From assembly GCF_002454115.1 (NCBI RefSeq), contig NZ_DKIH01000006.1, positions 93,130 through 149,659 of the forward strand: DNA of 56,530 nt. Reading direction: 5' to 3'. Below the pieces are notes generated by a model that saw nothing but the letters and a program-made list of their open reading frames with translations, was not told the origin of the DNA and ran no database searches. This stretch comes from Sphingopyxis sp. UBA6723 (GTDB taxonomy: Bacteria; Pseudomonadota; Alphaproteobacteria; Sphingomonadales; Sphingomonadaceae). The translations under genes and the position numbers were made by a program. This document shows, one piece after another, positions 34,638 through 42,239 of the stretch (position 1 is its first letter; every line of letters begins with the position of its first letter).

Positions 34638-35753
34638 TCAGGCGAGTGCCTGTTCAACAGACACATAATCGGTTCCGATCGCTTCCGCTACGGCTTCGAA
34701 CGTCACCTTGCCATTCCATACGTTCAAACCCTGCGCAAGATGCACGTCCCGTCGCAAAGCGTCTTTCCAGCCCAGATCGGCAATGCGCAGCGCGTGCGGC
34801 AGGGTAACGTTGTTCAGCGCATAGGTGCTCGTGCGCGCGACCGCGCCGGGCATGTTGGCGACCGCATAATGGACGATGCCGTCGACGACATAGGTCGGGT
34901 CGGCGTGGGTCGTTGCGTGGCTGGTTTCGAAACAGCCGCCCTGATCGATCGCGACGTCAACGAGCACCGAGCCTGCCTGCATCGTGCCGAGCATTTCGCG
35001 GGTGACCAGCTTCGGGGCTTCGGCACCGGGGATCAGCACCGCGCCGATCACCAGATCGGCCTCCGCCACGCATTCGGCGAGGTTCGCGCGGTTCGAAAAG
35101 CGCGTCTTGGCGCGCGATTCAAAGAAGGTGCCGACGCGTTCGAGCACTTCGGGATCGCGATCGAGAATGGTGACATCGGCGCCAAGCCCCGCCGCCATCT
35201 GCGCCGCGTTGAAGCCGACGACGCCGCCGCCGATCACGCACACCTTGCCCGGCGCAACGCCAGGAACGCCGCCCAAAAGCACGCCGCGGCCGCCATGCGC
35301 CTTTTCCAGCGCGGTCGCGCCGGCCTGGATCGACATGCGCCCCGCGACCTGACTCATCGGCTTCAAAAGCGGCAGGCCGCCGTGCGGGCTGGTGACGGTT
35401 TCATACGCGATGCACACCGCGCCCGATTTCATCAGGTCGCGCGTCTGGTCGGGATCGGGCGCGAGGTGGAGATAGGTGTAGAGGATCTGCCCTTCGCGCA
35501 GCATCGCACGCTCGCCCGGCTGCGGCTCCTTGACCTTCACCACCATGTCGCAGGTCGCGAAAATTTCTTCGGCGGTCTGGACGATCTCGGCGCCCGCCTC
35601 GACATAGAAACGGTCGTGCGCCCCGATACCCGCGCCCGCGCCGGTCTGCACCAGCACACGGTGACCATGGACGGCCAACTCGCGCGCACTTTCAGGGGTC
35701 AGCCCGACGCGATATTCGTGATTCTTGATTTCCTTGGGGGTGCCGATGATCAT
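34638..35753 (-). CDS. ald: Alanine dehydrogenase
   Basis: A 371-aa NAD-dependent alanine dehydrogenase that interconverts L-alanine with pyruvate and ammonia. MIIGTPKEIKNHEYRVGLTP begins the enzyme and carries the substrate Arg. VKVKEPQPGE holds the catalytic Lys, the catalytic His is in YTYLHLAPD, and VIGGGVVGFNAAQMAAGLGA binds NAD. Length is exact for the family. The start is ATG 35753 with GGAG upstream. A divergent Lrp/AsnC regulator (35911) is the likely controller. Confidence 0.95.
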   Translation of the reverse strand: MIIGTPKEIKNHEYRVGLTPESARELAVHGHRVLVQTGAGAGIGAHDRFYVEAGAEIVQTAEEIFATCDMVVKVKEPQPGERAMLREGQILYTYLHLAPDPDQTRDLMKSGAVCIAYETVTSPHGGLPLLKPMSQVAGRMSIQAGATALEKAHGGRGVLLGGVPGVAPGKVCVIGGGVVGFNAAQMAAGLGADVTILDRDPEVLERVGTFFESRAKTRFSNRANLAECVAEADLVIGAVLIPGAEAPKLVTREMLGTMQAGSVLVDVAIDQGGCFETSHATTHADPTYVVDGIVHYAVANMPGAVARTSTYALNNVTLPHALRIADLGWKDALRRDVHLAQGLNVWNGKVTFEAVAEAIGTDYVSVEQALA

Positions 35754-35910
35754 TGTCGCTCTCCATGATTTCGCCGCCGGTCGCGCTGTCCGGCGCCGCG
35801 TCGTGCATGACCGCCTGATAACAGAAACGGCGCGCGAGGTGCTTGCATATCGGTGCTGGTTTCGCGACAAACGCGCACAAATCGCGCGTAATGTGATCAG
35901 GGGACGCACA

Positions 35911-36384
35911 ATGATTGATCGAATCGACCGCAAGCTCCTCAACATGCTGCAACGGCACGGCCCGCGTCCCGCTGCCGAACTGGGCGAAGCGGTCGGGCTG
36001 TCGGCGTCGGCGTGCCACCGCCGCATCCGCGCGCTGGAGACAGCGGGGATCATCACCGGCTACACCGCGCGTCTGGCGCCCGACCGCATCGGCCTCGGGC
36101 TCGACGTGTTCGTCGACATCAGCCTGACCTCGCAAAGCGAGGAGGCGCTGACCGCCTTTGAAAGCGCGGTCAAAAGTTTCGACGAAATCCTCGAGTGCCA
36201 GTTGCTGTCGGGCGCATCCGATTACCGGCTGCGCGTCGCAGCGCGCAATGTCGCCGATTTCGATCGGCTGCACCGCCATTGCCTGTCGCGGCTGCCCGGG
36301 GTTGCGGCGATGCACAGCGCCTTTGCCCTGCGCACGATCAAAGCCTTTGAGGGCTATCCCGTGCCGACGGTCGATCAGCATTAG
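35911..36384 (+). CDS. Lrp/AsnC family transcriptional regulator (AldR-like)
   Basis: A 157-aa regulator. The N-terminal winged helix is IDRIDRKLLNMLQRHGPRPAAELGEAVGLSASACHRRIRALE; the C-terminal RAM ligand-binding domain has ILECQLLSGASDYRLRVAARNV. It is divergent from ald across 157 bp, the classic layout for an alanine-responsive activator of ald. The start is ATG 35911 with AGGGGA upstream. Effector and site are inferred from context. Confidence 0.92.
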   Translation: MIDRIDRKLLNMLQRHGPRPAAELGEAVGLSASACHRRIRALETAGIITGYTARLAPDRIGLGLDVFVDISLTSQSEEALTAFESAVKSFDEILECQLLSGASDYRLRVAARNVADFDRLHRHCLSRLPGVAAMHSAFALRTIKAFEGYPVPTVDQH

Positions 36385-36405
36385 GCCGCAAAAACGGTTC
36401 GCTGG

Positions 36406-36420
36406 TTAACGACCAATTTA
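36406..36420 (+). promoter_or_regulatory. Possible CtrA-like site upstream of the chemoreceptor gene
   Basis: TTAA-N7-TTTA (36406-36420) differs by one base from the CtrA box TTAA-N7-TTAA known in alphaproteobacteria. It is 91 bp before the start of the methyl-accepting protein. CtrA controls motility genes in several sphingomonads, which fits, but a 7-of-8 match in one place is weak evidence. Confidence 0.3.
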
Positions 36421-36511
36421 CCATCGCTGGCGCATACCCCGGTCACATGTTTTGGGAACGATGACGAGCGGCAGACTCGTGCCCCATTGGATCGATCAGG
36501 GAAGCAGGATC

Positions 36512-37864
36512 ATGGTGAAGGAAAATCCGATTCATAAGCAGCAAATCGACCCGATTTCGATGGCCGATCGCTTCCCCTATTACGACCTCGACGGTCAGCT
36601 GGCCGCCAACGCCGCCGAGATCCACGCGATCATCACCGGACGCGAAGAAGCCATTGCGCGCGCCTATTGGGATGCGTTCAACGCGCTGCCCAGCGTCGAA
36701 CGCGCGGTCGAAGGCGAACTGCTCGAATCCTATGTGCGCGGCAGCGCGCGCCATTCGGACGTCAAATATGCCGACGCGGCCGGACAGGAAGTGGCGACAA
36801 TCGCTTGCCAGAACGCGCATATGGCACGGCGTGTCAAACTGCCGCTGGCGCTTGTCATGTCGTGCATCGCGGAAAGCCAGCGGCTCACCATCGATTATAT
36901 CGTTGCCGCCTGCTTCGACGATGCGGAACGGCTGGCCCGGCTCACCAGTGCCGTCAACCGGCTCGCGCTGCTCGAATTCGACATCATGCAGCGCTATGCT
37001 GAAAAGCTCGACCGCGCGGTGATTTCCAGCGAACGCCAGATGCTCGCAGGCGATTTCGATCGCTCGATCGCCTCGCTGGTGCAGGACACCGACGGGGTGC
37101 GCGAACAATTGGCCAAACAGGCCGCCTCTGCCGATCAGGCGGCGAAGGGCATGATCGCCAAAACCAGCGAAGTCGCCGCCGCGTCCGAACAATCGGCGAT
37201 GGCGATGCGCGAAGCCGCGTCGACCGCCGCCGGGCTGATCCGCGCGATCGAGGATGCGCGCAGCGAGGTCGAAGCATCGGCCAGCGTCGCCACCCGCGCA
37301 TCGGAACAGGCGGGCGAGGCCGTCGCCATGTCGGAGGCACTCTCGCACCACGCCGAATCGATCGAATCGATTTTGGGGTTGATCCGCGAAATCGCGGGCC
37401 AGACCAACCTGCTCGCGCTCAACGCGACGATCGAAGCGGCGCGCGCGGGCGAATCGGGCCGGGGCTTTGCGGTCGTCGCGCAGGAGGTCAAAAGCCTGGC
37501 CAATGAAACCGCGCGCGCCACCGACGATATTGCGGGCAAGATCACCGCGATCCAGCAAGCGACGCGCGGATCGGTAAGTGCCAACCAGTCGATCCAGGCG
37601 ACGATTGTCGAAGTGCAGCGCTCGGCGCAGCGCATCCGCGATGCCATGGATGCGCAGGCACAGACCGTCACCTCGATCACCGCCGCCGTCGATGAAACCG
37701 CACTTGCCGCCGACAGCATGTCCTCGACGATCGCCAGCATCCGCAATGATTCGGGGATGGTCGCCAGCGAGATCAGCGTGCTCAGCCAGGAATTCGGCAA
37801 GATGGGCGGGCGGTTGCAGCAGCTGGAACAGGCCGCGAGCGAGTTCAGCCGCCGGGTGGCGTAA
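36512..37864 (+). CDS. Soluble methyl-accepting chemotaxis protein with globin-coupled-type sensor
   Basis: A 450-aa signal transducer without membrane segments. Residues about 25-180 are helical and resemble a globin-coupled sensor: helix AIARAYWDAFNALPSVE, then NAHMARRVKLPLALVMSCIAE, where H103 matches the proximal haem His and its H-x-R-x-x-L-P context. The C-terminal MA domain contains LIREIAGQTNLLALNATIEAARAGE and GRGFAVVAQEVKSLA, the CheW/CheA contact hairpin. It may sense oxygen or a related gas. The start is ATG 36512 behind GCAGGATC. No che genes lie nearby. The globin assignment is inference. Confidence 0.75.
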   Translation: MVKENPIHKQQIDPISMADRFPYYDLDGQLAANAAEIHAIITGREEAIARAYWDAFNALPSVERAVEGELLESYVRGSARHSDVKYADAAGQEVATIACQNAHMARRVKLPLALVMSCIAESQRLTIDYIVAACFDDAERLARLTSAVNRLALLEFDIMQRYAEKLDRAVISSERQMLAGDFDRSIASLVQDTDGVREQLAKQAASADQAAKGMIAKTSEVAAASEQSAMAMREAASTAAGLIRAIEDARSEVEASASVATRASEQAGEAVAMSEALSHHAESIESILGLIREIAGQTNLLALNATIEAARAGESGRGFAVVAQEVKSLANETARATDDIAGKITAIQQATRGSVSANQSIQATIVEVQRSAQRIRDAMDAQAQTVTSITAAVDETALAADSMSSTIASIRNDSGMVASEISVLSQEFGKMGGRLQQLEQAASEFSRRVA

Positions 37865-37879
37865 AGGCACAAATTTGAT

Positions 37880-37958
37880 CCGTTCGTGTCGAGCGAAGTC
37901 GAGACACGCGAGGCCATGCACAAACACAACGTGTCTCGACTTCGCTCGACACGAACGG
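37880..37958. repeat. Perfect inverted hairpin doublet, family C
   Basis: Arms 37880-37908 and 37930-37958 are exact reverse complements over 29 bp (CCGTTCGTGTCGAGCGAAGT...). The spacer is 21 bp. It begins 15 bp after the chemoreceptor stop and may also shape the 3' end of that mRNA, although no T-run follows. Confidence 0.9.
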
Positions 37959-38033
37959 CATGAGGAAAGTCGTGAAGCTATTGGGCGCGGTTTGGCGGTT
38001 GGACTGCCGCCATTGCATCGCTAAAGCCGCCCG

Positions 38034-38726
38034 ATGCAAACCCACATCCTGATCACCGGCGCCAGCCGCGGCATCGGCGCCGCGATCGCCGAAGCTTTAA
38101 CAACTGACGCTACCAAAACCGTCGCCCTATCCAGCGCCGACGGCGACCTCGCCGATCCCGCCGCCCCTGCCCGCCTATGGCAGCACAGCCTCGACCGGCT
38201 CGATGGCCGCATCGACGTGCTGATCAACAACGCCGGGGTTTTCGAAGCCAACCCGATCGACAACGACGACGCCGACTGGCTGGAAAACTGGAACCGCACG
38301 CTTCAGATCAACCTGACCGCCAGCGCCGACATTTGCCGCCGCGCGGTGCTACACTGGCAGGAACGACGATCCGCAGGCCGCATCGTCAACATCGCCAGCC
38401 GCGCCGCGCACCGCGGCGACAGCCCCGCCCACTGGCACTATGCCGCGTCAAAGGCAGGTATGGTCGCGATGACCAAGACGATCGCCCGCGCCTATGCCAA
38501 GGACGGCATCCTCGCCTTCGCCATCTGCCCCGGCTTCACGATGACCGGAATGGCTGACGATTACCTCGCGAGCCGCGGCGGCGACAAATTGCTCGCCGAC
38601 ATTCCGTTGGGCCGTGTCGCCATGCCCGACGAGGTCGCCGAAATGGCACGCTGGTGCGCGATCGACGCCCCGGCATCGATGACCGGCGCGGTGCTCGACG
38701 TCAACGGCGCCAGCTATGTCCGCTAA
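38034..38726 (+). CDS. SDR family oxidoreductase
   Basis: A 230-aa classical short-chain dehydrogenase: ILITGASRGIGAAIAEAL binds the cofactor, INNAGVFE follows, the catalytic Ser is in VNIASRAAHRG and Tyr-x3-Lys in WHYAASKAGMVA. The C terminus, GAVLDVNGASYVR, is typical of FabG-like members. Acceptor unknown. It stands between a family C and a family B repeat, with no close neighbour on its strand. Confidence 0.88.
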   Translation: MQTHILITGASRGIGAAIAEALTTDATKTVALSSADGDLADPAAPARLWQHSLDRLDGRIDVLINNAGVFEANPIDNDDADWLENWNRTLQINLTASADICRRAVLHWQERRSAGRIVNIASRAAHRGDSPAHWHYAASKAGMVAMTKTIARAYAKDGILAFAICPGFTMTGMADDYLASRGGDKLLADIPLGRVAMPDEVAEMARWCAIDAPASMTGAVLDVNGASYVR

Positions 38727-38743
38727 GCGACAATATCAGGGTT

Positions 38744-38839
38744 GTTCCCCCGCGAAGGCGGGGGTCCATCTCCCGCCGCTGAAATCCGGAACGACCGGTG
38801 ATGGGTCGTGTTCAGAGGCGCGTGACTCTGAACACCCTT
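38744..38839. repeat. Degenerate family B element with internal perfect hairpin
   Basis: The left unit is intact: CCCCCGC-GAAG-GCGGGGG (38747-38764). The right unit (about 38836-38853) is decayed to CCCTTCGCGGGGAC. Between them lies a separate 10-bp perfect stem, GTGTTCAGAG (38808-38817) with CTCTGAACAC (38826-38835) and an 8-nt loop. The element ends shortly before prmA (start 38883). Confidence 0.7.
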
Positions 38840-38882
38840 CGCGGGGACACGGAAGTTTATTCATCACGATGCGGTGGGTCCG

Positions 38883-39854
38883 ATGAGCTGGATCATCTCC
38901 CTCCCCTGCACCCGCGCCGAGGCAGAAGCGCTCTCGGGCGAAATTCCCGAACTCGACGCGCTGCCCGAGGCACCTGTAGTCGTGACGCGCGAGATTGATG
39001 AGGATGCGGGGCTGTGGCAGCTCGACGCCTATATGGACAGCGAGCCCGGCGCGGCCTTGCTAAGCCTGCTCCAGTCGCTCGTGCCGAGCGCGAAAGGCCA
39101 TAAGCCGGCCGTCGAACAGCTGGCCGAACAGGATTGGGTCACGCTGTCGCAGCAAGGGCTCGAACCCGTCCAGGCCGGCCGTTTCTTCATCCACACCAGC
39201 AGCTACGCCGACCGCGCCCCGCCCGGCACCACGCCCTTTCTGATCGACGCGAGTCAGGCGTTCGGCACCGGCGGTCACGACACCACCGCGGGCTGCCTCG
39301 CGATGCTCGACCGGCTGAAGCGCAAAGGCACCACCCCGCGCAACATCGCCGACATCGGTACCGGCACCGGACTACTCGCGTTCGCCGCAATGGCCTTATG
39401 GCCAAGCGCGCGGACGATCGCGTCGGACATCGACCCTGCGAGCATTTTCGTCACCCGCGACAATGCCGCGATCAACCGCGTGACGTTGGGGCGCGGCAGC
39501 GGCGCGCTGACGCTCGCGGTCGCGCCCGGGACCAATCATCCGGCGATTCGCCACCGTGCGCCCTATGACCTCGTCATCGCCAATATCCTTGCCGGGCCGC
39601 TGATTACCCTCGCCCCCGATATCGCGGCGGCGACTGCGCCCGGCGGCCATGCGATCCTCGCCGGGCTGATTGCGCGCCAGATGGAGCCCGTGCTCGCCGC
39701 CTATCGCGCGCAAGGCTTCCGCCTGGCCGCGCGCGGCGGCAGCGCCGAATGGCCATGCCTGCTGCTGGTCAAGCGGCGCCGTTACGGCTGGCGGCGTAAG
39801 GAACGGGCGTTTCACCGGAGCGACCCGGCGGATGCGAGCTTCGGGAGCTGGTAG
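38883..39854 (+). CDS. prmA: 50S ribosomal protein L11 methyltransferase
   Basis: A 323-aa SAM-dependent methyltransferase. The substrate-orienting N-terminal domain is followed by FLIDASQAFGTGGHDTTAGCL, the PrmA signature, then NIADIGTGTGLLAFAAMAL (SAM motif I) and YDLVIANILAGPLITLAPDIA (motif IV, N-I-L). It trimethylates L11. I choose ATG 38883 with GGTGGG in front; a GTG at 38874 lacks a ribosome site. It is about 30 aa longer than the E. coli enzyme. The 3' end faces phhA across a family C doublet. Confidence 0.92.
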   Translation: MSWIISLPCTRAEAEALSGEIPELDALPEAPVVVTREIDEDAGLWQLDAYMDSEPGAALLSLLQSLVPSAKGHKPAVEQLAEQDWVTLSQQGLEPVQAGRFFIHTSSYADRAPPGTTPFLIDASQAFGTGGHDTTAGCLAMLDRLKRKGTTPRNIADIGTGTGLLAFAAMALWPSARTIASDIDPASIFVTRDNAAINRVTLGRGSGALTLAVAPGTNHPAIRHRAPYDLVIANILAGPLITLAPDIAAATAPGGHAILAGLIARQMEPVLAAYRAQGFRLAARGGSAEWPCLLLVKRRRYGWRRKERAFHRSDPADASFGSW

Positions 39855-39870
39855 CAGACCGCAGCCGTTT

Positions 39871-39950
39871 CCGTTCGTGTCGAGCGAAGTCGAGACACCC
39901 CGAAGTCGTGCGCCACACATGCGTGTCTCGACTTCGCTCGACACGAACGG
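39871..39950. repeat. Perfect inverted hairpin doublet, family C
   Basis: Arms 39871-39898 and 39923-39950 are exact reverse complements over 28 bp, identical in core to 37880-37958. The spacer is 24 bp. It fills the gap between the convergent prmA and phhA genes, ending 2 bp before the phhA stop, so it may serve as a shared end signal. Confidence 0.9.
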
Positions 39951-39952
39951 GT

Positions 39953-40828
39953 TCAGGCGGTTTGTTTGCCTAACGCATAATCCTGGGTACCGCGCGTAAT
40001 CACCGCATCACTTGGCAGGATATCCGCAATCGCGATCGGCGGCAGCGCGTCATTCGCGGCATAAAGCGGCGCAAAATCGGTGTTCACTGTGGTGTCCAGC
40101 AGCTGATCCAGACTGTCGATCACAAAATAATTCTGCTGGAAGTCGTCGATCCGGTAATCGGTGCGCATGACCCGCGCGAGGTCAAAACCGATGCGGTTCG
40201 GGCTGTCGCTGCCGAGCGCGAACACGCTCTCGGCATAAGACGACACGATCCCGGCGCCATAGATGCGCAGGCCGCCCGCCTCGCGGATCAGCCCGAACTC
40301 GACCGTATACCAGTAAAGCCGCGCCAGCTGTTTCAGCGCGTCGAATTGCAGGCTGCGCAAGCCCCCCTCGCCATACGCCACCATATAATCGGCGAACACC
40401 GGGTCGGCGAGCATCGGGACATGGCCGAACACGTCGTGAAACACGTCGGGTTCCTGCAGATAGTCGAGCTGTTCGGGCGTGCGGATGAAATTGCCCGCGG
40501 GAAAGCGCCGGTTCGCCAGATGGTCGAAGAACACCTCGTCGGGCACCAGCCCCGGCACCGCGACCACCTGCCACCCCGTCGCCGCCATCAGCCGCGCATT
40601 GAGCTCACGATAGTCGGGAATCCCAGGTTTTTCGAGCCGCAGCACGTCGATCCCGCGCAGAAATGCCTCCGACGCGCGCCCGGGCAGCATCGCCGACTGG
40701 CGCGCAAACAGCTTGTCCCACATCGCATGTTCGTCGTCGGAAAAGGCGTCCCAATCCTGCGATATCGTCCAGTCGGCCGCGGCCCCCGGCGGCGGCGATT
40801 CATGGACGTGGGTAAAGCCGTCTTTCAT
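39953..40828 (-). CDS. phhA: Phenylalanine 4-monooxygenase
   Basis: A 291-aa monomeric aromatic amino acid hydroxylase that turns phenylalanine into tyrosine using tetrahydropterin and Fe(II). The iron site is HDVFGHVPML plus the Glu in YWYTVEFGLI, and PDEVFFDHLANRRFPAGNFIR is the pterin-binding region. The start is ATG 40828 with AGGTCG upstream; a TTG at 40858 would be the only longer option. No pterin-recycling dehydratase (phhB) lies nearby, though a FolB/FolM-like pair is at 11 kb. Confidence 0.94.
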   Translation of the reverse strand: MKDGFTHVHESPPPGAAADWTISQDWDAFSDDEHAMWDKLFARQSAMLPGRASEAFLRGIDVLRLEKPGIPDYRELNARLMAATGWQVVAVPGLVPDEVFFDHLANRRFPAGNFIRTPEQLDYLQEPDVFHDVFGHVPMLADPVFADYMVAYGEGGLRSLQFDALKQLARLYWYTVEFGLIREAGGLRIYGAGIVSSYAESVFALGSDSPNRIGFDLARVMRTDYRIDDFQQNYFVIDSLDQLLDTTVNTDFAPLYAANDALPPIAIADILPSDAVITRGTQDYALGKQTA

Positions 40829-40868
40829 AAGCTGCGACCTAACATGAACTGGTTTCAAAAGAAACCAC

Positions 40869-42224
40869 TTACGCGCGCGCCATTCCCAGCCATTTGGCGG
40901 CGCGCGGCAGGCGCGGGATGATGAGCCGATCGACGATCCATAGCAAGATCAGCGAGGCGGCGAGCAGCGGCAGCAAGGCCGCGAGCAGCAGCACAATCGC
41001 CGCCACGCCTTTCAGCTTCGCCGGGTCGCGCGGCAGCGGCGGGGCGCCCAGCGCATCGCCGGGCTTGCGGCGGCGCCACATCAGGAACCCCGACACGGCG
41101 AGGATCATCAGCATCAGCGCGGTCAGCACCCCGATCAGCTGGCTGACGATCCCGAACAATGCCCCTTCGTGCCAAGCGATCCCGATCCCGACGATGCGGT
41201 CGATGACATGTTTGTCGGCAAAACCGCTGCGCGACACTTCGATCCCGGTGACGACATCGTAACTCACCTTGCGCACCAGCGGCCGGTTTTGCGTCTGGGT
41301 GGTCAGCGTCCAGGTGTTGCCGTTGGGCGGGCCAAAATGGTTCGGCGCCCCCGGCGGCTGGATGATCACCGGCGCGGGGAGATTCTCGTTCCGCGCGCGC
41401 AGTACGATCCGGTCGAGCGGGACGCGCGGCGCATCGCCGACCGCTACGGGCGCAGGCGTAGCTTTGGCCATCGCACGATGATCATGCGCGGCATGATGAC
41501 CGGCATCGCCGCCGCTTTTCCAATCCTGCGCGCCCTGCACCCACCCCATTTCGGCGCGCACGGCGCGGAAGCCCTGCGCCCAGACATCGGTCCACGGCAA
41601 GGCGGTGAGCAGCAGCACCAGCGCCAGCCCCGATACCCAGAACCCGGTCACGGCGTGCAGGTCGCGCAGCGCCGTTCGCCCGCCCAGCCCCAGCCGCGGC
41701 CAGACCACCCCTGCCGCCCCGCGCCGGCGCGGCCACCACAGGTACAGCCCGGTCAGGATCATCACGATCGCCCAGCTCGCCGCCAGTTCGACGATGATCC
41801 CGCCGGGCTTGCCGATCAGCAGGCTGCCGTGGATCTTCGCCAGCCACGCCGAAATCCGGTCGTCGGGATCGGCCGATCCGATCACCTCGCCCCGCGGCGC
41901 GACCGCCACATCGCGCATCGTGCCATTTGGCAGCCCGAAGTGGACGATCGCCGCATCGCCCGGCGCCTCTGGCACCCGGTAATAGTGAAAGGTCGCGCCC
42001 GGAAAAGCGGCGAGCGCCGCCGCCACCTGCGCATCGGCATCGACCCGCTCGGCGACCGGCAGGCCGCGCCAGCCCCGCTCCTGCCACCGGTCGAGCTCAG
42101 GCTTGAACAGATAGGCCGCCCCCGTCACCGACAGCATCAGGATGAAGGGAATGACGAACAGCCCGGCATAAAAATGCCAGCGCCAGATCGTGCGATAGAG
42201 CGGAATCCGGTTGATGTCGGTCAT
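40869..42224 (-). CDS. PepSY-associated membrane protein (PepSY_TM, reductase-like)
   Basis: A 451-aa inner-membrane protein with four or more spans: IWRWHFYAGLFVIPFILMLSVTGA, then a PepSY-type periplasmic domain, KIHGSLLIGKPGGIIVELAASWAIVMILTGLYLWW, and two C-terminal spans. Paired histidines in the spans (RWHFYAG, KIHGSL, HAVTGFW, WHEGALFG) could bind haem, as in ferric-siderophore reductases of this family. It is 15 bp after the TonB receptor gene on the same strand, and a joint role in metal uptake is likely. Confidence 0.85.
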   Translation of the reverse strand: MTDINRIPLYRTIWRWHFYAGLFVIPFILMLSVTGAAYLFKPELDRWQERGWRGLPVAERVDADAQVAAALAAFPGATFHYYRVPEAPGDAAIVHFGLPNGTMRDVAVAPRGEVIGSADPDDRISAWLAKIHGSLLIGKPGGIIVELAASWAIVMILTGLYLWWPRRRGAAGVVWPRLGLGGRTALRDLHAVTGFWVSGLALVLLLTALPWTDVWAQGFRAVRAEMGWVQGAQDWKSGGDAGHHAAHDHRAMAKATPAPVAVGDAPRVPLDRIVLRARNENLPAPVIIQPPGAPNHFGPPNGNTWTLTTQTQNRPLVRKVSYDVVTGIEVSRSGFADKHVIDRIVGIGIAWHEGALFGIVSQLIGVLTALMLMILAVSGFLMWRRRKPGDALGAPPLPRDPAKLKGVAAIVLLLAALLPLLAASLILLWIVDRLIIPRLPRAAKWLGMARA

Positions 42225-42239
42225 CCCCTGTCCTTCCCG

